Source: Kriegella sp963975415 (GTDB lineage Bacteria; Bacteroidota; Bacteroidia; Flavobacteriales; Flavobacteriaceae). Taken from it: a stretch of 64,000 nt of DNA. Below are positions 7,833 through 17,851 of the stretch, in pieces. Location: positions 180,997-244,996 of the forward strand of contig NZ_CAXBGN010000007.1 of the NCBI RefSeq assembly GCF_963975415.1. The letters run 5' to 3'. The notes under the pieces were generated by a model that saw only the letters and a program-made list of their open reading frames with translations, was not told the DNA's origin and ran no database searches. The position numbers were made by a program, and so were the translations under genes. Within the stretch, counting starts at the first letter, position 1. Every line of letters starts with the position of its first letter.

Positions 7833-10800
7833 ATGAAAAAACCAATGAAACTATTGGAAATTGCCCATGTGCTGCTTCCAAAATTCAATTGTCAAGTGAT
7901 TGCAATCCTCTTTTTTTTCACTGGATCAATCTGTCAATTACATGCCACCTCGGGCTACGCCCAAAACACAAAAATCGATTTAGACAAAACCGGCGCTACG
8001 ATACTCGAAATAATCGATGCTATAGAAGCAAAGACCGAGTTTAAATTCTTTTATAGCAAACAAGATTTAAACTTGCAACGCAAAGTAAATATACGGGTAA
8101 AGGGGTTAAGCATAGAAAAAATACTCCAAAAGCTTTTTCCCTTTGGCAAGGTAAACTTTAAGATTATTGACAAACAAATCGTACTGATATCGCATAATAC
8201 GAATCGCACTACGAGAAATACGACAACTCCCATCATATTGCAAGATCCCATTGCGATAAGTGGCATCGTCTCCGATGTCAATGGTGGGCCGTTACCCGGA
8301 ACAAGCATTCTTGTAAAAGGAACCAATACTGGGGTCACCTCTGATTTCAATGGCAACTATACTATAAACGTACCGAACAGTAGTGCCGTTCTGGTTTTTA
8401 GCTATATCGGGTTTACGGCTAAAGAAGTGGTCGTCGGAGAGCAAACTACCATCAATGTAACCTTAGAAGAAAGTGCCGAGGCCTTAGGTGAAGTCGTAGT
8501 GACGGCACTGGGAATCGAAAGAGACCGAAAAACTCTGGGCTATGCAACTGCCAACGTCGATTCAGAAGAATTCGCGGTAAATCGAACCCCGAATTTTATG
8601 GATGCCCTTCAAGGGAAAGTAGCAGGGGTCAATATTTCAGGGTTGGGATCTGGCCCCCAAGGAAGCAGTAAAATAAGGATCCGCGGTATTTCCTCGTTCG
8701 GGAATAACAACTCCCCATTAATCGTGGTAAACGGTGTTCCCATAAACAACACCTCTTTTGGTGTACAGGGAGACGTTGGCGAAGTAGGCAGCAATAGACG
8801 GTCCGATAGTGGTGACGGACTCAGTAGTATCAATCCTGACGATGTCGAAGACATGACCATTCTAAAAGGTGCGGCCGCATCAGCCTTATATGGATCAAGG
8901 GCCAAAGATGGCGTCATCATGATTACGACCAAAAATAGGTCTGCAGATGGCGGGGTAGAAGTTACCTTCAACACCAATTATACCAATGGTGCCCCTCTTG
9001 ATTTCACCGATTATCAGTATGAATATGGTCAAGGTGAAGGCGGGGTTCGACCCGATGCGCCGTTCCCCAATACAGGGGTTTGGAGTTTCGGAGAGCCTGT
9101 AGGGGGCACACAGGTCTTATTCGACGGGTTAGTAGTGCCTTATACCCCGACGCCGAACAAAATCAGGGATTATTATCGCAATAGTTCTACATTAATGAAC
9201 ACCATTAGTGTTGCTTCGGGTGGCGAAAATGGCGGCTTGAATTTTTCCGCTTCCAATATGGATGCAACTTCTATTCTGCCCGGTTCCGACTATGTAAGAA
9301 GAACGGTAAACCTTGGTTTTACCCAAAAACTTAACAAGTTTACCATTTCAGGAAATGTCAATTACTCGAATGAGGAACGTACCAACCCCCCGAATATCGC
9401 CGAACAGGATTTTAGCCCTGTGGTCATTTATACCCTTGCATCTACAATGCCACTAGATCTCTTAAGGGAGAACTGTTGCGATGCAAATGGGGACGAAATT
9501 CCGTATTCAAGGTTTACCAATAGAACCAACCCTTATTTTGCACTAAAACGGTTTGAAAACAATACGCGAGATCGGGTGTATGGCAACATTACGACTAAAT
9601 ACGATTTTGCTGATTGGCTTTTTGCCCAAGTTCGGGTCGGGCAAGATTATTATATGCGCGATGTCGACTATAACCTGCCCACGGGGAGTCAAAGACAATC
9701 TGATCCGCCACCAGGTTTTGTAAACGGTCAATATATTCAAGACCAACGCCGCTTCAGAGAGGTCAATGCCGACTTTTTGATCAGTGCCAACAAACAATTT
9801 GGCGAGTTTGGCACCATGTTGAATTTTGGTGGTAACCAAATGTATCGACGATCTGATGTAAATACTATTTTAGGAGAGAACTTTTACACTAGAGATCTAT
9901 ACACTATTGGAAATGCCAGTACGGTATCGCCAAATTACGTGCGTTCGGAAGAACAGATAAATTCGCTATATGCTGCAGCCGAACTTTCTTACGGCGGCTT
10001 CCTGTATGTAAATGCCACCGCCAGAAATGACTGGTTCTCTACCCTTTCCCCTGAAAATAGAAGCATCCTCTATCCTTCCATAACAGGTAGTTTTGTTTTC
10101 AGCCAGGCCTTTAAAAATATGCCCAGCTGGCTTTCCTTCGGAAAAATACGATTAGCCTATGCAGAGGTTGGCAGTGATACTGATGTGGGCGCATACGCCG
10201 ACAACCTGCCTTATCGAATCAATCCGTTACAACTTTTAGGCCAGCCTGTTGGCGGTATCGACACCAGTACTATTCCCAACACCGATTTAAGACCCATGCG
10301 TGTGACCGAGCGGGAAATAGGGTTAGAACTGACCCTGTTCAATAATTTGCGGTTCGAGGCTTCGTATTACAACAAGCTTTCCTCCGATCAGATACTCCAG
10401 GCACAAACCTCAGATGCCTCGGGCTATACCACCCGTCGTATAAATGTTGGGGAAAGTAGAAATGAAGGATTTGAAGTTTTCCTCTCGGTCAGTCCCATAC
10501 GCAGCCCAAACTTTACATGGAACACCGCTGCGAACTTATCCTATAATACTTCTGAAGTATTGAGTCTTGGCGAAAGTGTCGATGATAACTTTATTACCGT
10601 CGGACTTGCCGAGTTCCATGGAGAACTTAGACAGGTGGTCGGTAAGCCTATGGCACAGCTCTACGGGTATGGATGGTTGCGCGACGACCAAGGAAACCAG
10701 GTATTCGACCCAAACAATGGATTTCCGCTACGGTCTGAAGAGCAGCTTAATTTTGGTACTGCCCTACCCGTCTGGGTCGGTGGTTTTACCAATTCCTTTA

Positions 10801-11291
10801 AATACAAAAACGTTACGGCGTCCTTCTTAATAGACTACAAATTGGGCCATAAAATGATTTCAGGTACCCACATCAATGCGTATCGGCACGGGCTTGACAA
10901 AGCCACTTTGGTCGGACGGGATGTCGGGTACGTCATTGGCGAAGGGGTCAATCCCGATGGCAGTGTCAATACGGCACAGGCCGATATTCAAGGGTACTAC
11001 CAGACGATACGTACCCATAGGGGATCTGAAGCATCGGTTTTCAATGCGGGCTCTTGGCAGCTAAGACAATTATCAATAGGCTATGACTTTACATCACACT
11101 TGGATAAAATCAAGTTTATAAAAAACTTGAAATTCGATATTGTTGCCAATAATGTGGCCGTTCTTAAAAAATGGGTCCCCCATATCCATCCCGATCAAAA
11201 CGGGATCATCGGGGATCAATACACAGGTCTAGAGGCCACCGGTCTACCGATTACCAGGGATATCGGTTTTAACATGAACATTAAATTTTAA
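7833..11291 (+). CDS. SusC/RagA TonB-linked outer-membrane transporter with STN signalling domain
   Basis: This 1152-residue protein has a signal peptide ending near GYAQ and an STN secretin/TonB N-terminal domain at about 45-125. A carboxypeptidase-D-like beta-sandwich follows at about 140-215, starting ISGIVSDVNGGPLPG. Then come a TonB-dependent plug with IRIRGISSFG and a 22-strand-type barrel to the C-terminus (FNMNIKF). The STN domain marks a transporter that signals to FecR, encoded just upstream. SusD follows after 10 bp. Together they should import an oligosaccharide or sugar-acid-containing glycan, plausibly feeding the aldarate operon upstream. That substrate link is an inference from position only. 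Confidence 0.93.
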   Translation: MKKPMKLLEIAHVLLPKFNCQVIAILFFFTGSICQLHATSGYAQNTKIDLDKTGATILEIIDAIEAKTEFKFFYSKQDLNLQRKVNIRVKGLSIEKILQKLFPFGKVNFKIIDKQIVLISHNTNRTTRNTTTPIILQDPIAISGIVSDVNGGPLPGTSILVKGTNTGVTSDFNGNYTINVPNSSAVLVFSYIGFTAKEVVVGEQTTINVTLEESAEALGEVVVTALGIERDRKTLGYATANVDSEEFAVNRTPNFMDALQGKVAGVNISGLGSGPQGSSKIRIRGISSFGNNNSPLIVVNGVPINNTSFGVQGDVGEVGSNRRSDSGDGLSSINPDDVEDMTILKGAAASALYGSRAKDGVIMITTKNRSADGGVEVTFNTNYTNGAPLDFTDYQYEYGQGEGGVRPDAPFPNTGVWSFGEPVGGTQVLFDGLVVPYTPTPNKIRDYYRNSSTLMNTISVASGGENGGLNFSASNMDATSILPGSDYVRRTVNLGFTQKLNKFTISGNVNYSNEERTNPPNIAEQDFSPVVIYTLASTMPLDLLRENCCDANGDEIPYSRFTNRTNPYFALKRFENNTRDRVYGNITTKYDFADWLFAQVRVGQDYYMRDVDYNLPTGSQRQSDPPPGFVNGQYIQDQRRFREVNADFLISANKQFGEFGTMLNFGGNQMYRRSDVNTILGENFYTRDLYTIGNASTVSPNYVRSEEQINSLYAAAELSYGGFLYVNATARNDWFSTLSPENRSILYPSITGSFVFSQAFKNMPSWLSFGKIRLAYAEVGSDTDVGAYADNLPYRINPLQLLGQPVGGIDTSTIPNTDLRPMRVTEREIGLELTLFNNLRFEASYYNKLSSDQILQAQTSDASGYTTRRINVGESRNEGFEVFLSVSPIRSPNFTWNTAANLSYNTSEVLSLGESVDDNFITVGLAEFHGELRQVVGKPMAQLYGYGWLRDDQGNQVFDPNNGFPLRSEEQLNFGTALPVWVGGFTNSFKYKNVTASFLIDYKLGHKMISGTHINAYRHGLDKATLVGRDVGYVIGEGVNPDGSVNTAQADIQGYYQTIRTHRGSEASVFNAGSWQLRQLSIGYDFTSHLDKIKFIKNLKFDIVANNVAVLKKWVPHIHPDQNGIIGDQYTGLEATGLPITRDIGFNMNIKF

Positions 11292-11301
11292 TACAAAGAC
11301 G

Positions 11302-12849
11302 ATGAAAAATATAGCAAAATATATATCGAGTACGTTTTTGATAATGGCATTGCTTATCTCATGTGACGATGGGTTCGATGACCTGAATACCGACAAAGTC
11401 CGTCTGGTCTCAATAGATCCAACCTATCAACTGAACACCGCCATCATACAAGGTGCCCCTGGTTATGGGAATAACCTGACCTATCAAGTAACAATCGTGA
11501 GACAGATGATTACTCCCTTTGCGGGAGTTGGTACCGGGGCGAATCTCAATCAAGATAACCGTGCTGCAACGCTCGAACTTTGGAACCTTGGATATCGCAC
11601 CACCATCAAAAATCTAGTCGACGGCATCGCATCCATTGAAGATGATCCCGAAAAAACGAATTTATTGTCAATGCTTCGAATTTGGCGGGCGCATCAATTT
11701 ATGATTTTGACCGACAGCTATGGAGATGTACCATATTTTAGTGCCGGGAAGGGATTTTTGGAACAGATTCCTTTTCCGGAATACGATCCTCAGGAGCTGA
11801 TTTACGACGATCTGCTCAAAGAACTGGAAGAAGCTTCCGCAGCCTTAAACCCTGCAAATGATGCAGTAGACCAAGAAGTCATGTATGCCGGTGCCGGCAT
11901 TAGCGATAATATAAGTGCATGGAAAAGATTGGGGCACTCCCTTTTATTAAGAGCAGCCATGCGATTGGTCAAAGTCAACCCCGCAAAGGCCCAAGAATTT
12001 TCGGCGAAGGCGATTGCCGGTGGTATAATGACTTCCAATGAAGACAATGCCTTGGTTCGACATGACCCCAGCTTCCGTAATGCTATGGGAACCAATTTGA
12101 ACGGTGGTCAAGCGCCATTTTATTATTTGGACAAAGAGCTGGTCGACTTTATGCAAAGCAACGATGATCCAAGATTGGAGGCCATAGCGGTTCGGTATGT
12201 AGGATCGGCGTCGGAGGGGGGGCAAATTCCAGAAAATGCCGATAGAGATCCCGATGTGCAAATAGGAATGCCTCAAGGGTTCGATAATACCACCATAGCG
12301 CCACAGGTTGCCGCCGACGGAGTAGCAAGTCTTTTTGATTACAGCCAGTTGGATCGAACACGCTTAGGCGCCCCCGAAGCTCCAAGTTTCTATGTAACCT
12401 ATTCCGAAACGTTATTGTTACATGCCGAGGCAATCGTTCGTGGATGGGCTTCCGGTGATGCCAACGCCGTATATCAAGAGGCTATTCGCGCCCATATGGA
12501 ACAACTGGCCGATTGGCCGGGAGAAACGACCGTTCCTGAATCTGAAATCACAGCTTACTTGGCAACACATTCATTGACACCGGGATCGGAATTGGAAGAC
12601 ATTAACACCCAATATTGGATATCTTCCTTTTTGAACGGTTCGGAGAGTTGGGCCAATTTCAGAAGAAGCGGTTTTCCCGTCGTAGCCCCTAACCCCTACC
12701 CTGGCGGGGAATTGAAGACCGAAGATTTTATTCGAAGGTTGACCTACCCCGATGCCGAACGAACGGTCAATTCGGCCAATCTAGACGCTGCAATTGGTAG
12801 ACAAGGCCCTGATATTTTAGACACACGAGTTTGGTGGGATGTAGAATAA
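11302..12849 (+). CDS. SusD/RagB-family glycan-binding lipoprotein (SusD-like_2 type)
   Basis: This 515-residue surface lipoprotein has a short signal peptide and a lipobox ending LLISC (Cys21). The body is TPR-rich, with segments such as RIWRAHQFMILTDSYGDVPY and AWKRLGHSLLLRAAMRL typical of the SusD-like_2 subgroup paired with STN-type SusC proteins. A C-terminal WANFRRSGFP segment is also characteristic. It is the substrate-binding lid for the SusC upstream. A strong terminator follows within 25 bp, so fecR-susC-susD form the transcription unit. Confidence 0.92.
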   Translation: MKNIAKYISSTFLIMALLISCDDGFDDLNTDKVRLVSIDPTYQLNTAIIQGAPGYGNNLTYQVTIVRQMITPFAGVGTGANLNQDNRAATLELWNLGYRTTIKNLVDGIASIEDDPEKTNLLSMLRIWRAHQFMILTDSYGDVPYFSAGKGFLEQIPFPEYDPQELIYDDLLKELEEASAALNPANDAVDQEVMYAGAGISDNISAWKRLGHSLLLRAAMRLVKVNPAKAQEFSAKAIAGGIMTSNEDNALVRHDPSFRNAMGTNLNGGQAPFYYLDKELVDFMQSNDDPRLEAIAVRYVGSASEGGQIPENADRDPDVQIGMPQGFDNTTIAPQVAADGVASLFDYSQLDRTRLGAPEAPSFYVTYSETLLLHAEAIVRGWASGDANAVYQEAIRAHMEQLADWPGETTVPESEITAYLATHSLTPGSELEDINTQYWISSFLNGSESWANFRRSGFPVVAPNPYPGGELKTEDFIRRLTYPDAERTVNSANLDAAIGRQGPDILDTRVWWDVE

Positions 12850-12873
12850 AACTCCTTAAACAAAAATAGTAAC

Positions 12874-12911
12874 CAGCGCTTCGGGCAGCCAATGTTCGAA
12901 GCGTTGTTTTT
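12874..12911 (+). terminator. Rho-independent terminator after susD
   Basis: The 10-bp stem CAGCGCTTCG (12874-12883) pairs with CGAAGCGTTG (12897-12906), with one G-U pair, and is followed by TTTTT. Confidence 0.85.
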
Positions 12912-13124
12912 AAATATTCCCTACGAAAATCAAAAACGATTAAATTTGTAAGCACCCCCGTACCGTTAATGGCTATATTAGTAGGGCAATATTCTTGTAC
13001 ACCAATCAAAACACCCAAGAATCGGCCATCACTTAAATTTCGAACCACTCATCGCGGCCAATTTCCATAAAAAACGCACTTGAACAAAGCGGATACGAAA
13101 AACTAAGGAACAAAATCAAACGAC

Positions 13125-13973
13125 ATGAAACATTATATTCCAATATTGATAGTATCCCTTGTCTTTCTCGTTTCATGCAAGGAAACAAAAAAGGATCGCA
13201 TCATTGACCTTGAGAATATTTACGCTTGGTGCATTGTTCCCTATGACCGTATGAAACGGTCTCCTGCCGAAAGAATTGAAATGCTTAAGCGGCTGGGAAT
13301 TACGAAATACGCCTATGATTGGAGAAGCGAGCATCTTCCACAAATGGCTGAAGAATTGAGATTGGCTGAAAAGAACGACATCGAAGTAATTGCGCTTTGG
13401 CTTTGGATAGATAATAACTCGGATTCTTTGAACGGATTGAACAACTCAAATGAGAAGGTCTTTAGTGTAATAAAGGAGGTAGGTTATGAGGGACATATCT
13501 GGGTAAGTTTCAATAACAATTTTTTTGAGAACCTTTCGGATGCCGATGCAATGGAAAAGGGTGCGAAAATGATTGCATTCTTAAGTAAAAAAGCAACCAC
13601 CCTGGGCTGTAAAGTTGCGTTGTATAATCATGGGGGTTGGTTCGGGGAACCTAAAAATCAAATAAAGATAATCGAATCTTTACCGCAAGAAGATTTAGGC
13701 CTGGTCTACAATTTTCATCATGCGCACAAACAAATTGACGCTTTTCCTGAATTGGTAACCATAATGTTGCCCCACCTTTGGAATGTAAATTTAAATGGAC
13801 TAAGAAAAGAAGGGCCAAAATTACTTACCATTGGAGCGGGTGACTATGAAAAAGAAATGATCAACATATTGATAGAAAAAGGATACAAAGGAGATTTTGG
13901 CATTTTGGGTCATGTTGAAGAGGCCGATGTCGAGTCCATTTTAAAAGCGAACTTAAACGGACTAGGAAACTAA
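13125..13973 (+). CDS. TIM-barrel lipoprotein, sugar-phosphate-isomerase/epimerase-like
   Basis: This 282-residue protein has a signal peptide and a lipobox ending LVSC (Cys18). The body looks like the xylose-isomerase-like TIM barrel of the AP-endonuclease-2 superfamily: LKRLGITKYAYDWR, an ALYNHGGWFG strand, YNFHHAHKQI and the C-terminal GHVEEADVESI. Such secreted homologues are common beside Bacteroidota carbohydrate loci, but the substrate is unknown. A candidate -7 box, TAAATTTG, is at 12941-12948. No partner gene follows closely, so it may be monocistronic. Confidence 0.7.
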   Translation: MKHYIPILIVSLVFLVSCKETKKDRIIDLENIYAWCIVPYDRMKRSPAERIEMLKRLGITKYAYDWRSEHLPQMAEELRLAEKNDIEVIALWLWIDNNSDSLNGLNNSNEKVFSVIKEVGYEGHIWVSFNNNFFENLSDADAMEKGAKMIAFLSKKATTLGCKVALYNHGGWFGEPKNQIKIIESLPQEDLGLVYNFHHAHKQIDAFPELVTIMLPHLWNVNLNGLRKEGPKLLTIGAGDYEKEMINILIEKGYKGDFGILGHVEEADVESILKANLNGLGN

Positions 13974-14046
13974 CTATGCACACCCCTTCAAAACCTCGAC
14001 AAAATAACTGTCTTTCAATTATACAATCCCAATAACTACATATTTT

Positions 14047-14067
14047 TTACTCCACTAGTTGGAGTAA
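14047..14067. promoter_or_regulatory. 21-bp palindrome, candidate operator
   Basis: Perfect 8-bp inverted arms TTACTCCA (14047-14054) and TGGAGTAA (14060-14067) flank a 5-bp spacer, ending 17 bp before the ATG of the NTF2-like gene. There is no T run, so it is not a terminator. The position suits a repressor operator; the binding protein is unknown. Confidence 0.45.
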
Positions 14068-14084
14068 GGATATAAATTCACAAA

Positions 14085-14462
14085 ATGACAAAAATCACCT
14101 TGACCATAGATTGCGGAAACGCACCAAAAAAAGAATTCATAAAGAAGATTAATATCGCTTTTGCCAAAGGAAATTCAGATTTTCTGCTCGAAAGTGTTAC
14201 AGACGGCATAGTTTGGAATATAATCGGCGATAAAAAAATTGAGGGCAAAGAAAAATTGAGGGAAGAATTGAAAAATATGAAAGCACAAAAGGTGTCTGAA
14301 TTAATACTTGACCGAATTTTAACCCATGGAAAGGAAGGCGCAGCTAGCGGAATTGTGAAAATGCAAAACGGAAAAAACTATGCTTTTTCAGATTTTTATG
14401 AATTTAGCGGAGCCAAAGCCACTAAATTAAAATCCATTACCTCGTTTGTAATCGAAATTTAA
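14085..14462 (+). CDS. NTF2/SnoaL-like small protein
   Basis: This 125-residue cytosolic protein is consistent with the NTF2-like (SnoaL-type) alpha+beta cone fold. A helix-rich start leads to FAKGNSDFLLESVTDGIVWNI, then the KIEGKEKLREEL segment and beta strands that include ASGIVKMQNGKNYAFSDFYEF. Members range from small-molecule isomerases to binding proteins with no known activity. No catalytic pair can be assigned. A perfect palindrome just upstream suggests regulation, and an MDR oxidoreductase gene follows after 92 bp. Confidence 0.6.
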   Translation: MTKITLTIDCGNAPKKEFIKKINIAFAKGNSDFLLESVTDGIVWNIIGDKKIEGKEKLREELKNMKAQKVSELILDRILTHGKEGAASGIVKMQNGKNYAFSDFYEFSGAKATKLKSITSFVIEI

Positions 14463-14554
14463 GAACAGTAGGGCGAAGAAACGGAGCGTATACCGGGCCT
14501 GTTTCCTTTTTGCTATATTTAAATTCTCGACTGAAATTAACCCTTTCCGTTTCA

Positions 14555-15517
14555 ATGAAAGCAATTGTTTGTACAAAATACGGGGCTCCGGAGTTGCTCA
14601 AAATTCAAGAAGTAGCACAACCTGTACCTAAAAAAAATGAAGTTCTAATTCGTGTCCGTGCCACAGCCATCAACGACTATGATTGGAGCATGGTACGCGG
14701 TAAACCCTATTTGTACCGTCTTATGTTCGGCCTTGGAAAACCTAAAAGACAAATTCCAGGAATGGAATTGGCCGGTACGGTAGAGGCGCTAGGCCCGAAT
14801 GTTGAAAATCTCAAAATCGGTGATAGCGTTTACGGTGATATTTCTGACTATGGTTTCGGCAGCTTTGCCGAATACATTTGCATTCATGAAAAAGCAGTGG
14901 TCAAAAAACTGGAGACCATGGATTTTCATGAAGCTGCTTCAATACCCCATGCGGCACTTTTGGCTTTACAGGGCCTACGGATGGGAAAAATTAAAAAAGG
15001 ATACAAAATTTTGCTCAACGGTGCCGGTGGGGGCGTAGGCACTTTCGCTCTTCAACTGGCAAAACATCACGAGTGTGAAGTTACAGGAGTAGACACCGGT
15101 AAAAAACTGGAAACCATAAAATCAATGGGGTTTGACCATGTCATCGACTATAAAAAAATCGATTTCACCAGAAACAAACAAGAATACGACCTGATTCTAG
15201 ATTGTAAGACCAATCGAAATCCTTTTGCTTATTTACGTTCACTAAAGCAGAATGGCCGTTACGTTTCGATAGGTGGAAAACTACATCGTCTATTGCAAAT
15301 ATTATGCTACAAAAAATTCATTTCCTTTTTCTTTAAGAGGCAACTCCAGATTCTAAGTCTTAAACCGAATCAAGGTCTAGACACTATTAACGAGCTTTAT
15401 AGCCAAGGAAAACTAAAATGCATTATTGATGGTCCGCATGCTTTTGAGAAAATACCAGAACTTATAACATATTTTGGCCGCGGCAGACATACAGGAAAGA
15501 TTGTCGCTATTTTGTAG
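14555..15517 (+). CDS. MDR-superfamily NAD(P)H-dependent oxidoreductase (quinone-reductase-like)
   Basis: This 320-residue protein starts MKAIVCTKYGAPE, the usual beginning of zinc-independent medium-chain dehydrogenases, so ATG 14555 is preferred over an in-frame upstream start at 14510. The GroES-like half contains PGMELAGTVEALG and the Rossmann half carries GAGGGVGTFALQLAK. The cysteine/histidine set for structural and catalytic zinc is not evident. It probably reduces quinones or enals with NADPH. A near-consensus -7 box, TATATTTA, lies about 40 bp upstream. The substrate is unknown. Confidence 0.8.
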   Translation: MKAIVCTKYGAPELLKIQEVAQPVPKKNEVLIRVRATAINDYDWSMVRGKPYLYRLMFGLGKPKRQIPGMELAGTVEALGPNVENLKIGDSVYGDISDYGFGSFAEYICIHEKAVVKKLETMDFHEAASIPHAALLALQGLRMGKIKKGYKILLNGAGGGVGTFALQLAKHHECEVTGVDTGKKLETIKSMGFDHVIDYKKIDFTRNKQEYDLILDCKTNRNPFAYLRSLKQNGRYVSIGGKLHRLLQILCYKKFISFFFKRQLQILSLKPNQGLDTINELYSQGKLKCIIDGPHAFEKIPELITYFGRGRHTGKIVAIL

Positions 15518-15839
15518 ACATGAGGAACAAAAGATTCCTGCGAAAACGAACGCTTTTAAAAAAAGCCCAATTAGCGGACCCTGGACCTTAACTCCCTTTT
15601 ACGAACTTCCACAGCCAACATTTTCATCGGAACAAGAAATCCAAAGAACCGCTTCAAAACGATGCAGGCCACAATTCTTTAACCATCTTTCTTTTCCCAC
15701 GAAATGACCTGAATATTGTACTACTTAAATCACCTCCCTATCAACTCATTTCCAAAATGGTATACTAATTTAGAAAAATGGGAATCCGTTTCGATTGGGG
15801 ATGTCACAACTTTGCACCTTAAAACGAAAATCAAACGGA
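15518..15839. other. Intergenic region, nothing recognised
   Basis: About 320 bp between the MDR oxidoreductase and the MFS gene. Short open frames on the plus strand (15474-15707 and 15716-15934) lack protein character and overlap the flanking genes. No terminator, palindrome or consensus promoter stands out. Confidence 0.4.
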
Positions 15840-17000
15840 ATGAAAAACATCACAAAATCGGGTATAATAGCACTTCTTTTAACCAGCAGTCTCACCATTA
15901 TGGTAGGTACTGCCATAGCACCTTCCTTAACTGAAATAGCCATCAATCTTGACTTCAGCTTTAGTCCGGGTTGGCTGATTACACTGCCCTCCTTGGGCGT
16001 TGTTCTTTTTGCCCCGATTATCGGCCGGCTTATCTCAAAGCTGGGAGCCTTTAAACTATTAACATTGGGGTTGATACCCTATGCTATTCTGGGCTACTCT
16101 GGCGGCTATATTTCCGATCCGTATGTACTGATTGTGAATCGTATCTTATTGGGCGGCTCGGCAGTAGCCATTCAGGTAGCGGTAACCACCTACATTGCCG
16201 ATTATTTTGAAGGACAACGAAGAATAGAACTTATCGCTTGGCAAGGGATGGCCATAGAGGTCGGAGGTGTAGTGTTTCTTTCAATCGGAGGTGTCTTGGG
16301 CGAATGGCACTGGCGCAGTCCCTTTTTAATATACTTGATTGCCTTGCCCTGTTTTATTTTGGTTCGCACCGTACTCCCCAAAGAAAAAAGAGTTCATAAT
16401 GCCCCTGTTTCATCAGTTGCCCCAATAATTGGCACCAAGGAAAAAAAGGAAGTAACCATCATATTTTGGAGTGCACTTCTCGCCATGGTTCTCTTTTTTG
16501 TCAGTTTCGTGCGTCTACCCCAATTTTTACCCGAAAGTTTTGAATTCAGTGACTCATACGTTGGATATTTTATGGCACTCATTTCACTGATAGCAGTAAT
16601 TTCAGCCAGTCAAATGCCAAAAATTGTTGCTAAAATAAATTCTTACAATACCGTTGCCTTGGGGTTTGCATTTTTTATGTTAGGCTATATTTGCTTTGCA
16701 TTTTCAATGACGATTACCCTATTATTTCCGGCCGCTATTTTTATCGGAATAGGTTTTGGACTCACTATTCCCCTTCTAAACCATATGATGGTAGAAGTTA
16801 GTGATAAAAAGAGCCAAGGAAAGAATTTAGGCCTTTACTCTATGGCTGTTTTCGCAGGACAATTTCTTTCAACATTCATCGAATTTATAGCAAACGACCC
16901 CAGAACAATCTTTGGCATTGCCGCATTTTTGGCATTGATAATTTCGACCATTTTATTCCTTCTTTCCAAGAAGATGTCTGTATATCTGGCAAGGGCATAA
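15840..17000 (+). CDS. MFS-family efflux transporter
   Basis: This 386-residue inner-membrane protein has 12 predicted membrane segments. The start at ATG 15840 places MKNITKSGIIALLLTSSLTI directly before the first helix, so it is preferred over an in-frame upstream ATG at 15795. The segment RILLGGSAVAIQVAVTTYIADYFEGQRR and the conserved GxxxGxxxG-type helices fit the drug/metabolite efflux branch of the MFS. An AraC-type regulator gene follows after 38 bp in the same direction, which suggests a self-contained inducible exporter unit. The substrate is unknown. Confidence 0.8.
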   Translation: MKNITKSGIIALLLTSSLTIMVGTAIAPSLTEIAINLDFSFSPGWLITLPSLGVVLFAPIIGRLISKLGAFKLLTLGLIPYAILGYSGGYISDPYVLIVNRILLGGSAVAIQVAVTTYIADYFEGQRRIELIAWQGMAIEVGGVVFLSIGGVLGEWHWRSPFLIYLIALPCFILVRTVLPKEKRVHNAPVSSVAPIIGTKEKKEVTIIFWSALLAMVLFFVSFVRLPQFLPESFEFSDSYVGYFMALISLIAVISASQMPKIVAKINSYNTVALGFAFFMLGYICFAFSMTITLLFPAAIFIGIGFGLTIPLLNHMMVEVSDKKSQGKNLGLYSMAVFAGQFLSTFIEFIANDPRTIFGIAAFLALIISTILFLLSKKMSVYLARA

Positions 17001-17038
17001 AAATGTTTTGGTACTTTTAGGCTCTCTACCTTTTACGA

Positions 17039-17794
17039 ATGAAAAATTGGAGCACTAAAATTAATATAACCGAGCAGTGCGATATTGAACCTGCTTTTCC
17101 GCACGAAAATTCTTTCGGACTTTTTTTTGTGAACATTCAAAAGGGCAGCTATGTCTATTTTAAACCTTTGAACGAGCTTTTTCCGGCTGTTCTCTTTGAA
17201 GCAAACCAAGGTTTATACCTTTGTTTTGAACGTGAATTTATTGAGGAAGATGATAAAGAATATGCACTTGACATTTTAAAAATGTTCAATCTAGCATCCA
17301 AAAAACGCCTCTTTATTTCTAAAGATGAATTTATTTCCATTCAAGCCGTAATCGAATTACTATCAAAAGAGTACCATGACAAACGCAATGGCTATTTAAT
17401 TATTAAATCGCTCCTCAAAGTTCTAATGCTACAACTTATCAGACTGCAAAACACAGTCTATCTTGAACAAGACCTTGACCAAAAAAGAGTTTTCTCTTTT
17501 TTAAAGCTAATGGAATCGCACTATCTTGACAAAACATCAGGTTTGTTCTACGCCCAAGAAATTGGGATAAGTGAAAAAAGGCTCAATCAAATTCTTAAAA
17601 AAAAATTGAACCGAACGGCTAAGCAAATTATTCAACAACGACAAACCACCGAAATAAAACGAATGATCAAACAAGAGGATATGACCCTAAAAGAAATGGC
17701 TTTTTTCTTCGGATTTGAATCTTTAAGTAGTTTTTCACGTTTCTTTAAAAACCATACCGGATTAAGTCCGACGGCCTTTAAAAAGAAATTGTAA
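17039..17794 (+). CDS. AraC-family transcriptional regulator
   Basis: This 251-residue protein has an N-terminal sensing region (about 1-140) without a recognised ligand motif and a C-terminal double helix-turn-helix of the AraC/XylS type (about 155-250). Visible HTH landmarks are YAQEIGISEKRLNQILKKKL and the second helix pair ending FGFESLSSFSRFFKNHTGLSP. Its position 38 bp after the MFS gene suggests local control of that exporter. AraC proteins bind tandem half-sites, so it is one conceivable candidate for the tandem-repeat promoters farther downstream, but nothing in the sequence links it to them. Confidence 0.88.
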   Translation: MKNWSTKINITEQCDIEPAFPHENSFGLFFVNIQKGSYVYFKPLNELFPAVLFEANQGLYLCFEREFIEEDDKEYALDILKMFNLASKKRLFISKDEFISIQAVIELLSKEYHDKRNGYLIIKSLLKVLMLQLIRLQNTVYLEQDLDQKRVFSFLKLMESHYLDKTSGLFYAQEIGISEKRLNQILKKKLNRTAKQIIQQRQTTEIKRMIKQEDMTLKEMAFFFGFESLSSFSRFFKNHTGLSPTAFKKKL

Positions 17795-17851
17795 GGCTCA
17801 TAAAAATGATACAGATTGCACAAAAGATATCAAAAGCTGATAATATATACA

